Part shown: piece after piece, positions 6,893-15,055 of the stretch
How the letters are laid out: every line of letters begins with the position of its first letter
How positions within the stretch are numbered: position 1 is the stretch's first letter
The notes under the pieces: model-generated
Databases searched by the model: none
What the model was told of the DNA's origin: nothing
Seen by the model: the letters and a program-made list of their open reading frames with translations, nothing else
From: Verrucomicrobiota bacterium
GTDB taxonomy: Bacteria > Verrucomicrobiota > Verrucomicrobiia > Limisphaerales > SXQI01
NCBI GenBank assembly: GCA_008933045.1
Contig: WBXJ01000029.1
Location: forward strand, 1 to 17,181
DNA length: 17,181 nt
Reading direction: 5' to 3'
Program-made: the position numbers and the translations under genes

Positions 6893-7804
6893 ATGACTCG
6901 ACGTCCTATGAAAGGAAAGCACAATTCCTCGACAGTCAAACTGGGTCTGCTCCAGATGCAGGCTTCAGCCAATCCCAGAGATAATTTTCGCCGCACTCTT
7001 GCTGCGGTGGAGGCTGCGGCGAAAAAAGGGGCTAAAATTATCTGCACTCAAGAGTTGTTTCGCTCGTATTACTTTTGTCAAAACGAGGATCATGCCAATT
7101 TCAAACTGGCTGAATCAATTCCTGGCCCATCCACGGACGCGTTTCAGAAAATCGCAAAAAAACATGGTGTCGTGATCATTGCATCCCTCTTTGAAAAAAG
7201 GGCGGCGGGTCTGTATCACAATTCGGCTGCCATTATTGATGCCGATGGGTCGTTGTTGGGTATTTATCGAAAGATGCACATTCCCGATGACCCGCTTTTT
7301 TACGAAAAATTTTATTTTACCCCCGGAGATCTTGGTTTCAAAACGTGGTCCACAAAGTTTGGACGCCTCGGTGTCTTGATCTGCTGGGATCAATGGTATC
7401 CCGAGGCCGCGCGATTAACAGCGATGCAAGGTGCCGATATTCTGTTTTTCCCGACGGCGATTGGTTGGCATCCGGCTGAAAAAGCCGAGTACGGAGTCAA
7501 CCAACACGGTGCTTGGGAATTGATCCAACGCAGCCATGCCGTGGCTAATGGATGCTATGTCGCTTCGGTGAATCGGATCGGTTTGGAAAGACCGATCGGC
7601 GGTGACGGGATCGAATTCTGGGGACAGAGTTTTGTCGCAGGAACTTCGGGACAAATTCTCGCCAAAGCCAGCGTGGATCAGGAGGAAACCATGATCGTGC
7701 CGGTGGATTTGGATAAGGTAGATGTGACCCGAACCCATTGGCCGTTCTTGCGCGACAGGCGTATCGATGCCTACGGTGATTTGACCCGTCGCCTAGTTGA
7801 TTGA
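6893..7804 (+). CDS. aguB: N-carbamoylputrescine amidase (nitrilase superfamily)
   Basis: A 303-residue carbon-nitrogen hydrolase. The nitrilase catalytic set is visible: E54 (CTQELF), K127 (YRKMHIPDD), C164 (LICWDQWYPE), plus the family's second glutamate E138 (FYEKFYFTPGD). The motifs KMHIPDDP, FYEKFYFTPGD and GVLICWDQWYPEAAR, and the C-terminal THWPFLRDRRIDAYGDL, are characteristic of AguB within the superfamily. The enzyme converts N-carbamoylputrescine to putrescine, CO2 and ammonia, the last step of the agmatine route. An agmatine deiminase (AguA) is not in the window. The start is uncertain: ATG 6893 or ATG 6908 (MKGKHNSS), neither with a ribosome-binding site. It begins 34 bp after tRNA-Val with no terminator between, so readthrough from the tRNA promoter is possible. 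Confidence 0.95.
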   Translation: MTRRPMKGKHNSSTVKLGLLQMQASANPRDNFRRTLAAVEAAAKKGAKIICTQELFRSYYFCQNEDHANFKLAESIPGPSTDAFQKIAKKHGVVIIASLFEKRAAGLYHNSAAIIDADGSLLGIYRKMHIPDDPLFYEKFYFTPGDLGFKTWSTKFGRLGVLICWDQWYPEAARLTAMQGADILFFPTAIGWHPAEKAEYGVNQHGAWELIQRSHAVANGCYVASVNRIGLERPIGGDGIEFWGQSFVAGTSGQILAKASVDQEETMIVPVDLDKVDVTRTHWPFLRDRRIDAYGDLTRRLVD

Positions 7805-7828
7805 AACTCGTTTTTCAAGGCCATGGTT

Positions 7829-8971
7829 TTAGCTCCCCAAGCCAGCCCGTCGGTCAGCGAGCACCTTCTCGGTGGGTATATAAGTCGCCGCGAACTGTGT
7901 GCGGTAATCCGCGAAAGTGCCTGCCGCCAGATGCGTTCGGATGTCCTGCATCACACGTAGATACATATGGCTGTTATGCACGCTCAACATTCGTAGTCCG
8001 AGAATTTCATCAACATTCAACAAGTGTCGCAGGTAGGCTCGCGTGAAGTTGCGACAAGCGTAGCAGGGGCAGTCCTCCTCGATCGGTCCAAAATCAGCTT
8101 TGTAACCGCCTCCTTTGATGCTGATGGTTCCTTTGTAGGTGAATGCTGTTCCGTTTCGTGCGACCCGAGTTGGGAGCACACAATCGAACATGTCCACCCC
8201 ACGGGCTACCAATTCCACCAATTGAGCAGGGGTCCCCAGCCCCATCGCATATCGTGCTTTGTGTTCGGGAAGAAACGGTTCCGAAAACTCCACAGCCTTC
8301 ATCATTTCAGGCTCTGGCTCGCCGACGCTCACACCCCCGATGGCATACCCATCAAAATCCATGGCTGTGAGTTTGCGGGCACATTCCTCACGCAATTTGG
8401 GATCGTTGCCACCTTGAACGATGCCAAAAACCTGTTGCCCCACAGCACGAGGTTGGAGCCGACATTCCTCCGCCCATCTCAGGGTGCGGTCGACTGCGGC
8501 GCGTATCTCTTCCGGTGGCGCGTCATGCGGCGGGCATTCGTCAAATGCCATCGCGATATCCGATCCTAGCAGTCGCTGAATTTCCATCGATTCCTTTGGC
8601 CCGATAAACAGAAGAGACCCGTCGAGGTGCGATCGGAATTCGACTCCATGGGCCTGAACCTTGCGAATCTTTGCCAAACTGAACACCTGGAACCCGCCGC
8701 TGTCGGTCAAGATGGGAAGGGACCAATTCATGAAACGATGCAACCCCCCGCCTTGGCCAATGATGTCCATCCCCGGCCGAATACTCAGGTGATAGGTATT
8801 TCCTAAAATGACCTGAGTCCCCATCTCAATTAACTCTCTGGGGTCGAGAGCCTTCACCGTCGCTTGGGTGCCTACGGGCATGAAGACGGGGGTTTCAATC
8901 ACGCCATGCGTCGTCGTCACTCGGCCCAAACGAGCTCGACTGGAGGTATCTTTTTGTATCAACTCAAACAC
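7829..8971 (-). CDS. tgt: Queuine tRNA-ribosyltransferase
   Basis: This enzyme exchanges guanine 34 for preQ1 in tRNAs with GUN anticodons, an essential step of queuosine synthesis. From the GTG at 8971 the protein has 380 residues, the family's usual length. Key residues: general acid/base D90 (LTDSGGFQVFSL), nucleophile D263 (DMFDCVLPTR), GGVSVGEP, and zinc ligands C301, C303, C306, H332 in the exact C-x-C-x2-C-x25-H spacing. GTG 8971 is preferred because the family begins 'M-FEL...ARRG' and the protein then reads VFELIQKD...ARLGR. The frame extends to a TTG at 9004, but that codon falls in the T-tract of the upstream gene's terminator. The gene converges on the amidase with a 24-bp gap. 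Confidence 0.97.
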   Translation of the reverse strand: MFELIQKDTSSRARLGRVTTTHGVIETPVFMPVGTQATVKALDPRELIEMGTQVILGNTYHLSIRPGMDIIGQGGGLHRFMNWSLPILTDSGGFQVFSLAKIRKVQAHGVEFRSHLDGSLLFIGPKESMEIQRLLGSDIAMAFDECPPHDAPPEEIRAAVDRTLRWAEECRLQPRAVGQQVFGIVQGGNDPKLREECARKLTAMDFDGYAIGGVSVGEPEPEMMKAVEFSEPFLPEHKARYAMGLGTPAQLVELVARGVDMFDCVLPTRVARNGTAFTYKGTISIKGGGYKADFGPIEEDCPCYACRNFTRAYLRHLLNVDEILGLRMLSVHNSHMYLRVMQDIRTHLAAGTFADYRTQFAATYIPTEKVLADRRAGLGS

Positions 8972-8998
8972 GCCCCGATCATGAATCTGATCACCATG

Positions 8999-9040
8999 AA
9001 ACAAAACAAAAATACCGCATCAGAATTACCCGATGCGGTA
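8999..9040 (-). terminator. Intrinsic terminator of the prepilin gene pair
   Basis: A perfect 9-bp inverted repeat, TACCGCATC (9013-9021) and GATGCGGTA (9032-9040), with a 10-nt loop. Read on the minus strand it is followed directly by TTTTTGTTTTGTTT (9012-8999). It lies 22 nt after the TAG stop of the prepilin gene ending at 9062. The plus-strand side has no T-run, so it is directional. It also lies only about 28 nt before the preferred tgt start. Confidence 0.9.
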
Positions 9041-9061
9041 GAAATGTAACAACGGAGCGAT

Positions 9062-9931
<870 letters not shown>

Positions 9932-9972
9932 TGGGGTAAAAGCGGTGAAATATAAGGCTGCAAATTGCGCCA

Positions 9973-10800
9973 CTATTTGGTTTTGACTGTTGTGTTTTCC
10001 GACCACCATTTGACGTCTTGGAGTGAATCTCCCGCAGGGACATTCAACCCCAACATCCCGTTATACTTGGCGGCAGCTCTGATCTTGGTTCCTTTCCATC
10101 GACGAATTTCCGAATGACCATCGGCGAAGGAAAAACCACAAGCTCCGTTATGATAACTGGCTGGGAAGTCGATGATACTGCCTGATGTTGCAGCCGGTTC
10201 CACCATCTGCACTGCGCAGGCTGCATCGTTGATACTATCGGGATGCTCATCAATAAAAACCCAAGTTTTTGCAGGGATCACGATCACGGAATCTTTGTCA
10301 TAGATCCGGTAAGGAGGGGAGGGTAACCATCCACCAAAATCGAAAACTTGACTCATCGAGATGCTGCGAATTCGTGGAGTGTAGTTATTGTTGGCCACCT
10401 TTCCCATCGCGGCCTTGTCCGAAGGGCATTTGTAAACGGTGTAAGATTTCCCTGCGTAAGCAAACAGGGGTCCGCGTGATACGAACGTGATGTTGGTGTT
10501 CTCGCCGCTTCCGGGAAACGATAAGTTTCCTTCGATCCAAACAGGACGACCTCCTTGGGATAACGAAGCGACCAACTTGTCATTGTTATCGAGGGCATAA
10601 AGCTTCCATGCCAACATGAGTTGTTTGCCGTTTCCCATGCAGAGGATGCCCTGAGCCTTGGTCTTCGCTTTGGCGAGAGCGGGTAGGAGCATGCCGGCGA
10701 GAATCGCAATGATCGCGATCACCACCAATAGTTCAATCAGCGTGAACCCCGCACGAAAGAACCGAGTTTTTTTGGTAGAAACCTTGGCATCAGTTCGCAT
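9973..10800 (-). CDS. Type IV/II prepilin-like protein with H-X9-DG motif (first of tandem pair)
   Basis: A 275-residue protein from ATG 10800. The leader MRTDAKVSTKKTRFFRAG (cleavage G18/F19) precedes FTLIELLVVIAIIAILAG, with E23 at +5. The H-X9-DG motif is H217...D227-G (YHNGACGFSFADGHSE); YKCPSD, IDEHPDSINDAAC and RSISMSQ parallel the downstream paralogue. The ORF reaches a GTG at 10836, but that codon lies inside the predicted -10 element, which supports ATG 10800. The two genes are 41 bp apart and share a 72-nt identical run around the leader/helix region while the rest is diverged, so they arose by tandem duplication. Role in the envelope inferred from family. Confidence 0.92.
   Translation of the reverse strand: MRTDAKVSTKKTRFFRAGFTLIELLVVIAIIAILAGMLLPALAKAKTKAQGILCMGNGKQLMLAWKLYALDNNDKLVASLSQGGRPVWIEGNLSFPGSGENTNITFVSRGPLFAYAGKSYTVYKCPSDKAAMGKVANNNYTPRIRSISMSQVFDFGGWLPSPPYRIYDKDSVIVIPAKTWVFIDEHPDSINDAACAVQMVEPAATSGSIIDFPASYHNGACGFSFADGHSEIRRWKGTKIRAAAKYNGMLGLNVPAGDSLQDVKWWSENTTVKTK
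10636..10707 (-). repeat. 72-nt identical segment shared by the two prepilin genes (copy 2)
   Basis: Partner of 9785-9856. On the side toward the leader, similarity continues with scattered third-position changes; toward the C-terminus it falls off quickly. Confidence 0.93.
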
Positions 10801-10835
10801 AAATTTATTCAAAGGTTTGATGTGACGACTCCGCA

Positions 10836-10864
10836 CTTTTAAGTAATCAGTGTGTGCGTGTCAA
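10836..10864 (-). promoter_or_regulatory. Candidate sigma-70 promoter of the prepilin pair
   Basis: On the minus strand a perfect -35 TTGACA (10864-10859) is followed after 16 nt by TTAAAA (10842-10837), or after 17 nt by TAAAAG. Transcription would start near 10829, giving a leader of about 30 nt before ATG 10800. The preceding gene (apbE) stops at 10926, leaving a 125-bp gap that otherwise shows only weak inverted repeats. Confidence 0.5.
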
Positions 10865-10925
10865 ACTTACATAGTGCTTAAAGCATGGCAAGTGTGCTTT
10901 TGTTGGCACAGCACGGATTTGGACG

Positions 10926-11999
10926 TTAGTCATCCCGAAGAATTGGAAACTCACCAATTTGGACCACTTCGATGTTGGAACCTTCCTTCCTCAGTATTCG
11001 AGCACTCACTGGTGCGCCAATTCGAGCCAAAAGGATCCGAGATCGGCTGGGGCCTAGGACGCTTAGGGTGGTGGAATACGAGTCGGCAGTGATACTATCG
11101 GGGGCGATCACGTAGACCAAGCTATGGTCGGTCAGACCTAACCCCGTCTTGGGATTGACGATGTGTGAGTAGCGCACGCCGTTCATTTCCAGTTTTTGAA
11201 CGGCATCACCGGAGGTCGCAAATCCACAGTTTCGGAGATGAACGAATTGTGAGGGTTCGTTGGTCTGGGAATCCAAGGGCGGCACTTCGATTTTCCAACC
11301 GCTCTTGCCGGGTGGAGCTTCGCCAAGGGCCATATCGCCTCCTCCAGTCACAAGCGCACGATTGAAGCCATGCTGCTGCAAGACTCTAAGAGCCTCATCC
11401 AACGCAAATCCTTTGGCAATGCCTCCGAGATCCAGATGCATATTAGGGAGCAACAAACGGACAGAACGAGCTTTGGGATTCAGCACAATGTTTCCGTAAC
11501 CAACCCGTGCCATTGCGGCTTGAATGCGATCAGGGTGGGGTAACTGATGTTCGCGCCTAGCCTTGCGCCATAAAGTAATTAGGGGGCCGACGCTGACATC
11601 GAACGCGCCGTCACTTTCTTGAGATCGTCTTTGAGCCATCACCAAAACTTTCCATAGTTCAGGACTCACTTTGACATCGAGGTTTTGACCCGATGTACGG
11701 GCTAATAGGTTAAGTTCACTGTCGGTTTCGTAATCTGAAAGAATCTGATTCATTTCACTCACTCGTTGGAAGGCGTCGCGAGCAGCGGAAGCAGCGGCAT
11801 CACCATCCGGGGCGTAGAAAACTAAACGAAAAGGGAGACCCATTTGGGGTTGCGTGAACTCGAATCGTTGCCAAGCGGACTGATCAGGTGTCCGACGGAT
11901 TGGCGAATGACACGCCGCCAGCAACAGAGCAATACCCACGAGGAGTTGACGCAAGAAAAGCCCTTGATTTGTCCAAAACTCCATTTTGCTAATGCTCAC
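10926..11999 (-). CDS. apbE: FAD:protein FMN transferase, ApbE family, lipoprotein
   Basis: A 357-residue protein with a lipoprotein signal: hydrophobic LLVGIALLLAAC with lipobox LAAC (C30). ApbE motifs: DLGGIAKGFALD (190-201), VTGGGD (217-222), FATSGD (260-265), YSHIVNPKTG (277-286), and the metal-binding segment TADSYSTTLSVLG with D306 and T310, where many members read TADALATAL. The family transfers FMN from FAD to Ser/Thr of exported flavoproteins such as NqrB/C, RnfG/D and fumarate-reductase-like proteins, outside the cytoplasmic membrane. No substrate flavoprotein is in the window. The GTG at 11999 overlaps the TGA of the kinase gene (GTGA), suggesting translational coupling; ATG 11984 is an alternative that keeps the lipobox. 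Last gene of the operon starting at 14983. Confidence 0.93.
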   Translation of the reverse strand: MSISKMEFWTNQGLFLRQLLVGIALLLAACHSPIRRTPDQSAWQRFEFTQPQMGLPFRLVFYAPDGDAAASAARDAFQRVSEMNQILSDYETDSELNLLARTSGQNLDVKVSPELWKVLVMAQRRSQESDGAFDVSVGPLITLWRKARREHQLPHPDRIQAAMARVGYGNIVLNPKARSVRLLLPNMHLDLGGIAKGFALDEALRVLQQHGFNRALVTGGGDMALGEAPPGKSGWKIEVPPLDSQTNEPSQFVHLRNCGFATSGDAVQKLEMNGVRYSHIVNPKTGLGLTDHSLVYVIAPDSITADSYSTTLSVLGPSRSRILLARIGAPVSARILRKEGSNIEVVQIGEFPILRDD

Positions 12000-13039
12000 C
12001 CTGCGGAGGTGATCATCCCTGAGGATTGTCCGAGTGTGAGAATATCCTCCATCGTGGCTGTCCCTGTGGTTCCCAACTGGTGAACCACAATCGAGGAGGC
12101 CAATGCGGCGAGTTCCATCGCTTCTTGAACTGTGGCTCCAGAAGCCAACGCGACCGAGAGATTTGCCATCACGGAATCTCCTGCTCCCACAATGTCAATT
12201 TCCCCACGCAAGGGTAGAGCTTTCACGTGGTTGGCAGGTTGTTGGGGCGCGGCTCCGATCAATCCATGCTCCGCCAATGTGATGAAAACAGGATTGTTTT
12301 GTGCGGTGGCAATTGCTTCTGCGGCATTTTTAATGAGTTCGAAAGAAGCATTCTCGGGTATCCCCGCAGTCCGAGCCATTTCGGCGCGGTTCATCTTAAA
12401 TCCCACTTGAGGATATCCTCGCAACGATCGACGGCTGTCTGCCAAAACGACGAGGTTTGGAAACGTAGTGACTGCCGTAGCGACCGCTTCCAAGACAACG
12501 GCTGAGATCACCCCTGTGTCCGCAATGTCCACCTGATCGAGCAGAATCACGGCGTCTACTTGCGGGGCAATCTGAGTAACGGCATCGGCTAACGTGCGTT
12601 GCAACGGTGCTGGAGTTGGAGTCCAGTTTTTCAGGTCGAGCCGACTCAATTCTTCTGGCGGCTGCCCAGGGTGCATCACGAGTGGTTTAGAGTAGGTGAA
12701 TGTATTCCTAGTTTCGGTGGTGACAAAAAAATCTAACGAGACACCCGGACGCATCGCGAGCACCGTGCGTAGCTCATAGCCCTCGCCATCAGTTCCAGAA
12801 ACTCCCACCGGAAACACACGCCCCACATTCAAGGCGCACAAATTGTTGAGGATTGTGCCTCCCGCTCCAGGTTGGCAGCGCACTCTGATCACGTTGTGGA
12901 CGGGTAGCCCAGTTTCAAGGCTAATCTCCTGCCGCGTGGGGTCGATTTCAAAATATCGGTCTAGGCAAAAATCACCGATGATCGCAATCCGAAGCTTTGC
13001 GTACCGTTGAGCGAGTTCCTGAAAACGAGCTAAGTTCAC
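11996..13039 (-). CDS. PfkB-family carbohydrate kinase, HldE kinase-domain-like
   Basis: A 347-residue ribokinase-fold protein. N-terminal IGDFCLDRYF (21-30) resembles the opening of HldE/RfaE kinases ('GDxMLDxY'); QPGAGGTILNNLCALN (56-71) matches the substrate-binding PGGAxNVAxN region; SGTDGEG (81-87) follows. The C-terminal signature IVGAGDSV (283-290) holds the anion hole and catalytic base D288. No nucleotidyltransferase domain follows, so it is not a bifunctional HldE; the substrate cannot be read from sequence. GTG 13039 overlaps the TGA of the upstream gene (GTGA), and its own TGA overlaps the apbE start the same way. This coupling suggests stoichiometric production with the neighbouring unknown protein. 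Confidence 0.88.
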   Translation of the reverse strand: MNLARFQELAQRYAKLRIAIIGDFCLDRYFEIDPTRQEISLETGLPVHNVIRVRCQPGAGGTILNNLCALNVGRVFPVGVSGTDGEGYELRTVLAMRPGVSLDFFVTTETRNTFTYSKPLVMHPGQPPEELSRLDLKNWTPTPAPLQRTLADAVTQIAPQVDAVILLDQVDIADTGVISAVVLEAVATAVTTFPNLVVLADSRRSLRGYPQVGFKMNRAEMARTAGIPENASFELIKNAAEAIATAQNNPVFITLAEHGLIGAAPQQPANHVKALPLRGEIDIVGAGDSVMANLSVALASGATVQEAMELAALASSIVVHQLGTTGTATMEDILTLGQSSGMITSAG

Positions 13040-14142
13040 GATTTTTTCAAGAGATGATACAGATGATGCATGAAAGCAAGGTTATCCGCCTGAACGTATT
13101 GCATCGTTCCACCCATCCGCGAATAGCTTTTGCAAAATCGGAGGTAATAAGCCGGATTAGTCTTCGGCGGTTCACCTTGGCTCCAGTCCCAACCGCCGCC
13201 ATCTTGCAGGTCAACCACGCAGATGGAGTGGCCTTGGACAATTGGTCGGCCCGATTGCAATCGGATGTTGTTCACGCAACTCAGACTTTTTTCAAATACC
13301 TGAGGCCCCATGATCGCCGAACCCACTGACAACACCACACCCCCGTCCAGATTCTCGACCGAGCCACCAAAAAGTTCAAAATCACGGGTTGCCGCTCGAC
13401 CGATGACGGCGCCATTGAAAAACGGATGATTGGCAATAATATCGTAACCGATGCCGGGGTGAACCGTGAGGGGGACTTGATGATTCCAAGCGGAAGCGAG
13501 TATCGAAGCGTGCTTCCAAAGGTGTTCAACGATCAATCGGCATTGAGGAAGTCCGAATGTCCGTTGCATCTCGATCCATTCCATGCGGGCTGGATTCAAT
13601 CGATCTTCAGGATTGGATTGGATCTCGGCCCAAAGTTTTTCGGAGGAGGGAAAGTCGCCACCATCCTCCGAGATAAATTGACCCAGAGCACCCCCGTATC
13701 CCTGATGTCGAAGACCTCCGGCCAACAGCGCGAGGTGGATGTTTCGGCCCGTTTCATCCCAAGTCCCAAACGAACCGGTGCGGACGTTTTGTTCTACACT
13801 TTCTGTTGAGCGACCGAGCCATGCATACTCCCAATCGTGAATGGTGCCAGCTCCGTTGGTGGCGAGATGGTTGAGCCAACCATCCGCCATCAGCCGATCA
13901 AGAATCAAAGCCGCCCCATTTCGCAGCAAGTGCGCACCGTAGATCAGCATCACTGTGGCTCGACGTTCCCGCGCTGCTCGAATCTCCGTCGCACAGGCCG
14001 CAACTCGGGCTAAGGTGGCCTCACTGAGCGGGGCAGGATGCGTGTCGGGATCGACCAATATGGACTCAACCTCTGTCAAACTTCGACGCTCCGTAAGCGG
14101 AAAGACCTTGAGTTTGGAGAGATCCAGGGGCAGGGGATACAT
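13036..14142 (-). CDS. Protein of unrecognised family, possibly deoxyhypusine-synthase-like fold
   Basis: A 368-residue cytoplasmic protein without signal or membrane segment, and no family I can name with certainty. Striking conserved-looking stretches: MLIYGAHLLRNGAALILDRL (65-84), HLATNGAGTIHDWEYAWLG (92-110), GSFGTWDETGRN (123-134), VPLTVHPGIGYDIIANHP (223-240), GGVVLSVGSAIMGPQVFEK (267-285) and HSICVVDLQDGG (305-316). Their order and spacing recall deoxyhypusine synthase (SGxRE...VTTAGGxExD...PALTDGSxGD...GGGxxKH), but the catalytic lysine region GGGVVKH reads VGSAIMG here, so that chemistry is unlikely. This relation is my inference. ATG 14142 lies 4 nt after the HAD stop (TAACGACATG) and is preferred over TTG 14157. 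It overlaps the kinase start by 4 nt. A role in sugar-phosphate or nucleotide-linked metabolism is suggested only by context. Confidence 0.8.
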   Translation of the reverse strand: MYPLPLDLSKLKVFPLTERRSLTEVESILVDPDTHPAPLSEATLARVAACATEIRAARERRATVMLIYGAHLLRNGAALILDRLMADGWLNHLATNGAGTIHDWEYAWLGRSTESVEQNVRTGSFGTWDETGRNIHLALLAGGLRHQGYGGALGQFISEDGGDFPSSEKLWAEIQSNPEDRLNPARMEWIEMQRTFGLPQCRLIVEHLWKHASILASAWNHQVPLTVHPGIGYDIIANHPFFNGAVIGRAATRDFELFGGSVENLDGGVVLSVGSAIMGPQVFEKSLSCVNNIRLQSGRPIVQGHSICVVDLQDGGGWDWSQGEPPKTNPAYYLRFCKSYSRMGGTMQYVQADNLAFMHHLYHLLKKS

Positions 14143-14146
14143 GTCG

Positions 14147-14983
14147 TTAATTTCCAAAAATCAGTTCAAGCAACGGAGTTTCATCACGATAATCCGGAAT
14201 CACGATATCCGCTCCCACTGCTAGAAGCCGATCACGTTTCCATGCATCAATGTGACCCGAACCGTTGTGGGCCTCGTCAGAAGCTACCGCGATCGCCAAA
14301 CCTCCCACTTCCTTCGTGTTTTGTAGTTCTACATATCCATCACCAAACGCGATCAATTGACTGCCTTGAATCGAGTGCTCGCGCAACAATCGTTCGATTA
14401 CCATTTTTTTGGAAAACGCCTTATAGTTGTCCTGAGCTCCATAGATTCGTCCCTCAAAAAAACGATTCAATCCCAGCAGGCTAGCTTCATTTTTGACAAA
14501 AACTTCATCGGTCCCGCTGGCGAGGTAAAGCTGCACGCCGCGGCGTTGCAAGTTTTCTAATAATTCGATTGATCCGTGCAATAAATAGTCGCTGATTGGA
14601 ATGGTTTTTGATGCCAAACCGTCTAACCGCACTTGAATCTTCAGACCGAGCCTTCGAAGATATTCATGCTTATAGACAAGGGGATCTTCGGGTTGACCGC
14701 CACGTTCCTTCACTCGATCTGCGAGTTGGATCATTTGGTAAATCGTCTGTTTGCCATTCAATCGCATCATGTCATCAAACAAAAGACTGCGCCGATTTTC
14801 AGTAGTGTCGCCACTGGCTTTTGGCAGGATTTCATCGAACATTTCAAGCATCACCGCTGGCCAACCTTCGCGAATTACGGAGAGCGTGCCGTCGAAATCG
14901 AACAAGGCATGAGTGATCTCGGGCCTCGGATTAAAGCTGGATGCGAATTCTACTAAACCGTGAAATTTAGGGTGCAATAACAT
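14147..14983 (-). CDS. HAD-superfamily hydrolase (phosphoglycolate phosphatase / beta-PGM-like)
   Basis: A 278-residue protein. Motif I is DFDGTL, nucleophile D29 and acid/base D31. Residues about 38-130 form a helical cap. Motif II is YLASGTDE (S156), the motif III lysine is probably K188 or K192 (KAFSKK), and motif IV is FGDGYVE (D215, E219), where most relatives have GDxxxD. It is a small-molecule phosphatase or phosphomutase; substrate unknown. It heads the operon with the DHS-like protein, kinase and ApbE lipoprotein; a phosphatase with a kinase suggests a phosphorylated-sugar pathway, but the DxDGT motif is not of the GmhB type. ATG 14983 has no clear Shine-Dalgarno sequence. Confidence 0.88.
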   Translation of the reverse strand: MLLHPKFHGLVEFASSFNPRPEITHALFDFDGTLSVIREGWPAVMLEMFDEILPKASGDTTENRRSLLFDDMMRLNGKQTIYQMIQLADRVKERGGQPEDPLVYKHEYLRRLGLKIQVRLDGLASKTIPISDYLLHGSIELLENLQRRGVQLYLASGTDEVFVKNEASLLGLNRFFEGRIYGAQDNYKAFSKKMVIERLLREHSIQGSQLIAFGDGYVELQNTKEVGGLAIAVASDEAHNGSGHIDAWKRDRLLAVGADIVIPDYRDETPLLELIFGN

Positions 14984-14989
14984 CGAAGG

Positions 14990-15019
14990 TTGAGTATCGT
15001 TTTAAGTAAGCATAGTCAA
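14990..15019. promoter_or_regulatory. Imperfect 30-bp inverted repeat between divergent genes, with -35-like ends
   Basis: The element runs from TTGAGTAT to ATAGTCAA. Its two 12-nt arms match at 9 of 12 positions (TTGA-S-TAT--TT). The minus-strand end TTGACT (15019-15014) resembles a -35 box, with GATACT 15 nt further as a possible -10 for the HAD operon. It could be an operator or overlapping divergent promoters; spacing is suboptimal and evidence is weak. It sits in the 72-bp gap between divergent start codons. Confidence 0.3.
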
Positions 15020-15055
15020 CTTTAACCGAAATTTCCGTCTTATCCGAATTGCCCA

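Noticed and set aside
8024..8569. Plus-strand ORF of 181 residues opposite tgt
   Set aside because: tgt is unambiguous with all catalytic and zinc residues; the antisense ORF has no family resemblance.
10865..10925. Hairpin-like repeats after apbE (GTGCT...AGCAC) as its terminator
   Set aside because: The stem is only 5 bp with a long loop and no T-run follows on the minus strand.
11996..14983. ADP-heptose synthesis operon (HldE plus GmhB)
   Set aside because: The kinase lacks the nucleotidyltransferase domain, and the HAD protein has DFDGTL with a large helical cap rather than the GmhB-type motif; no isomerase (GmhA) is present.
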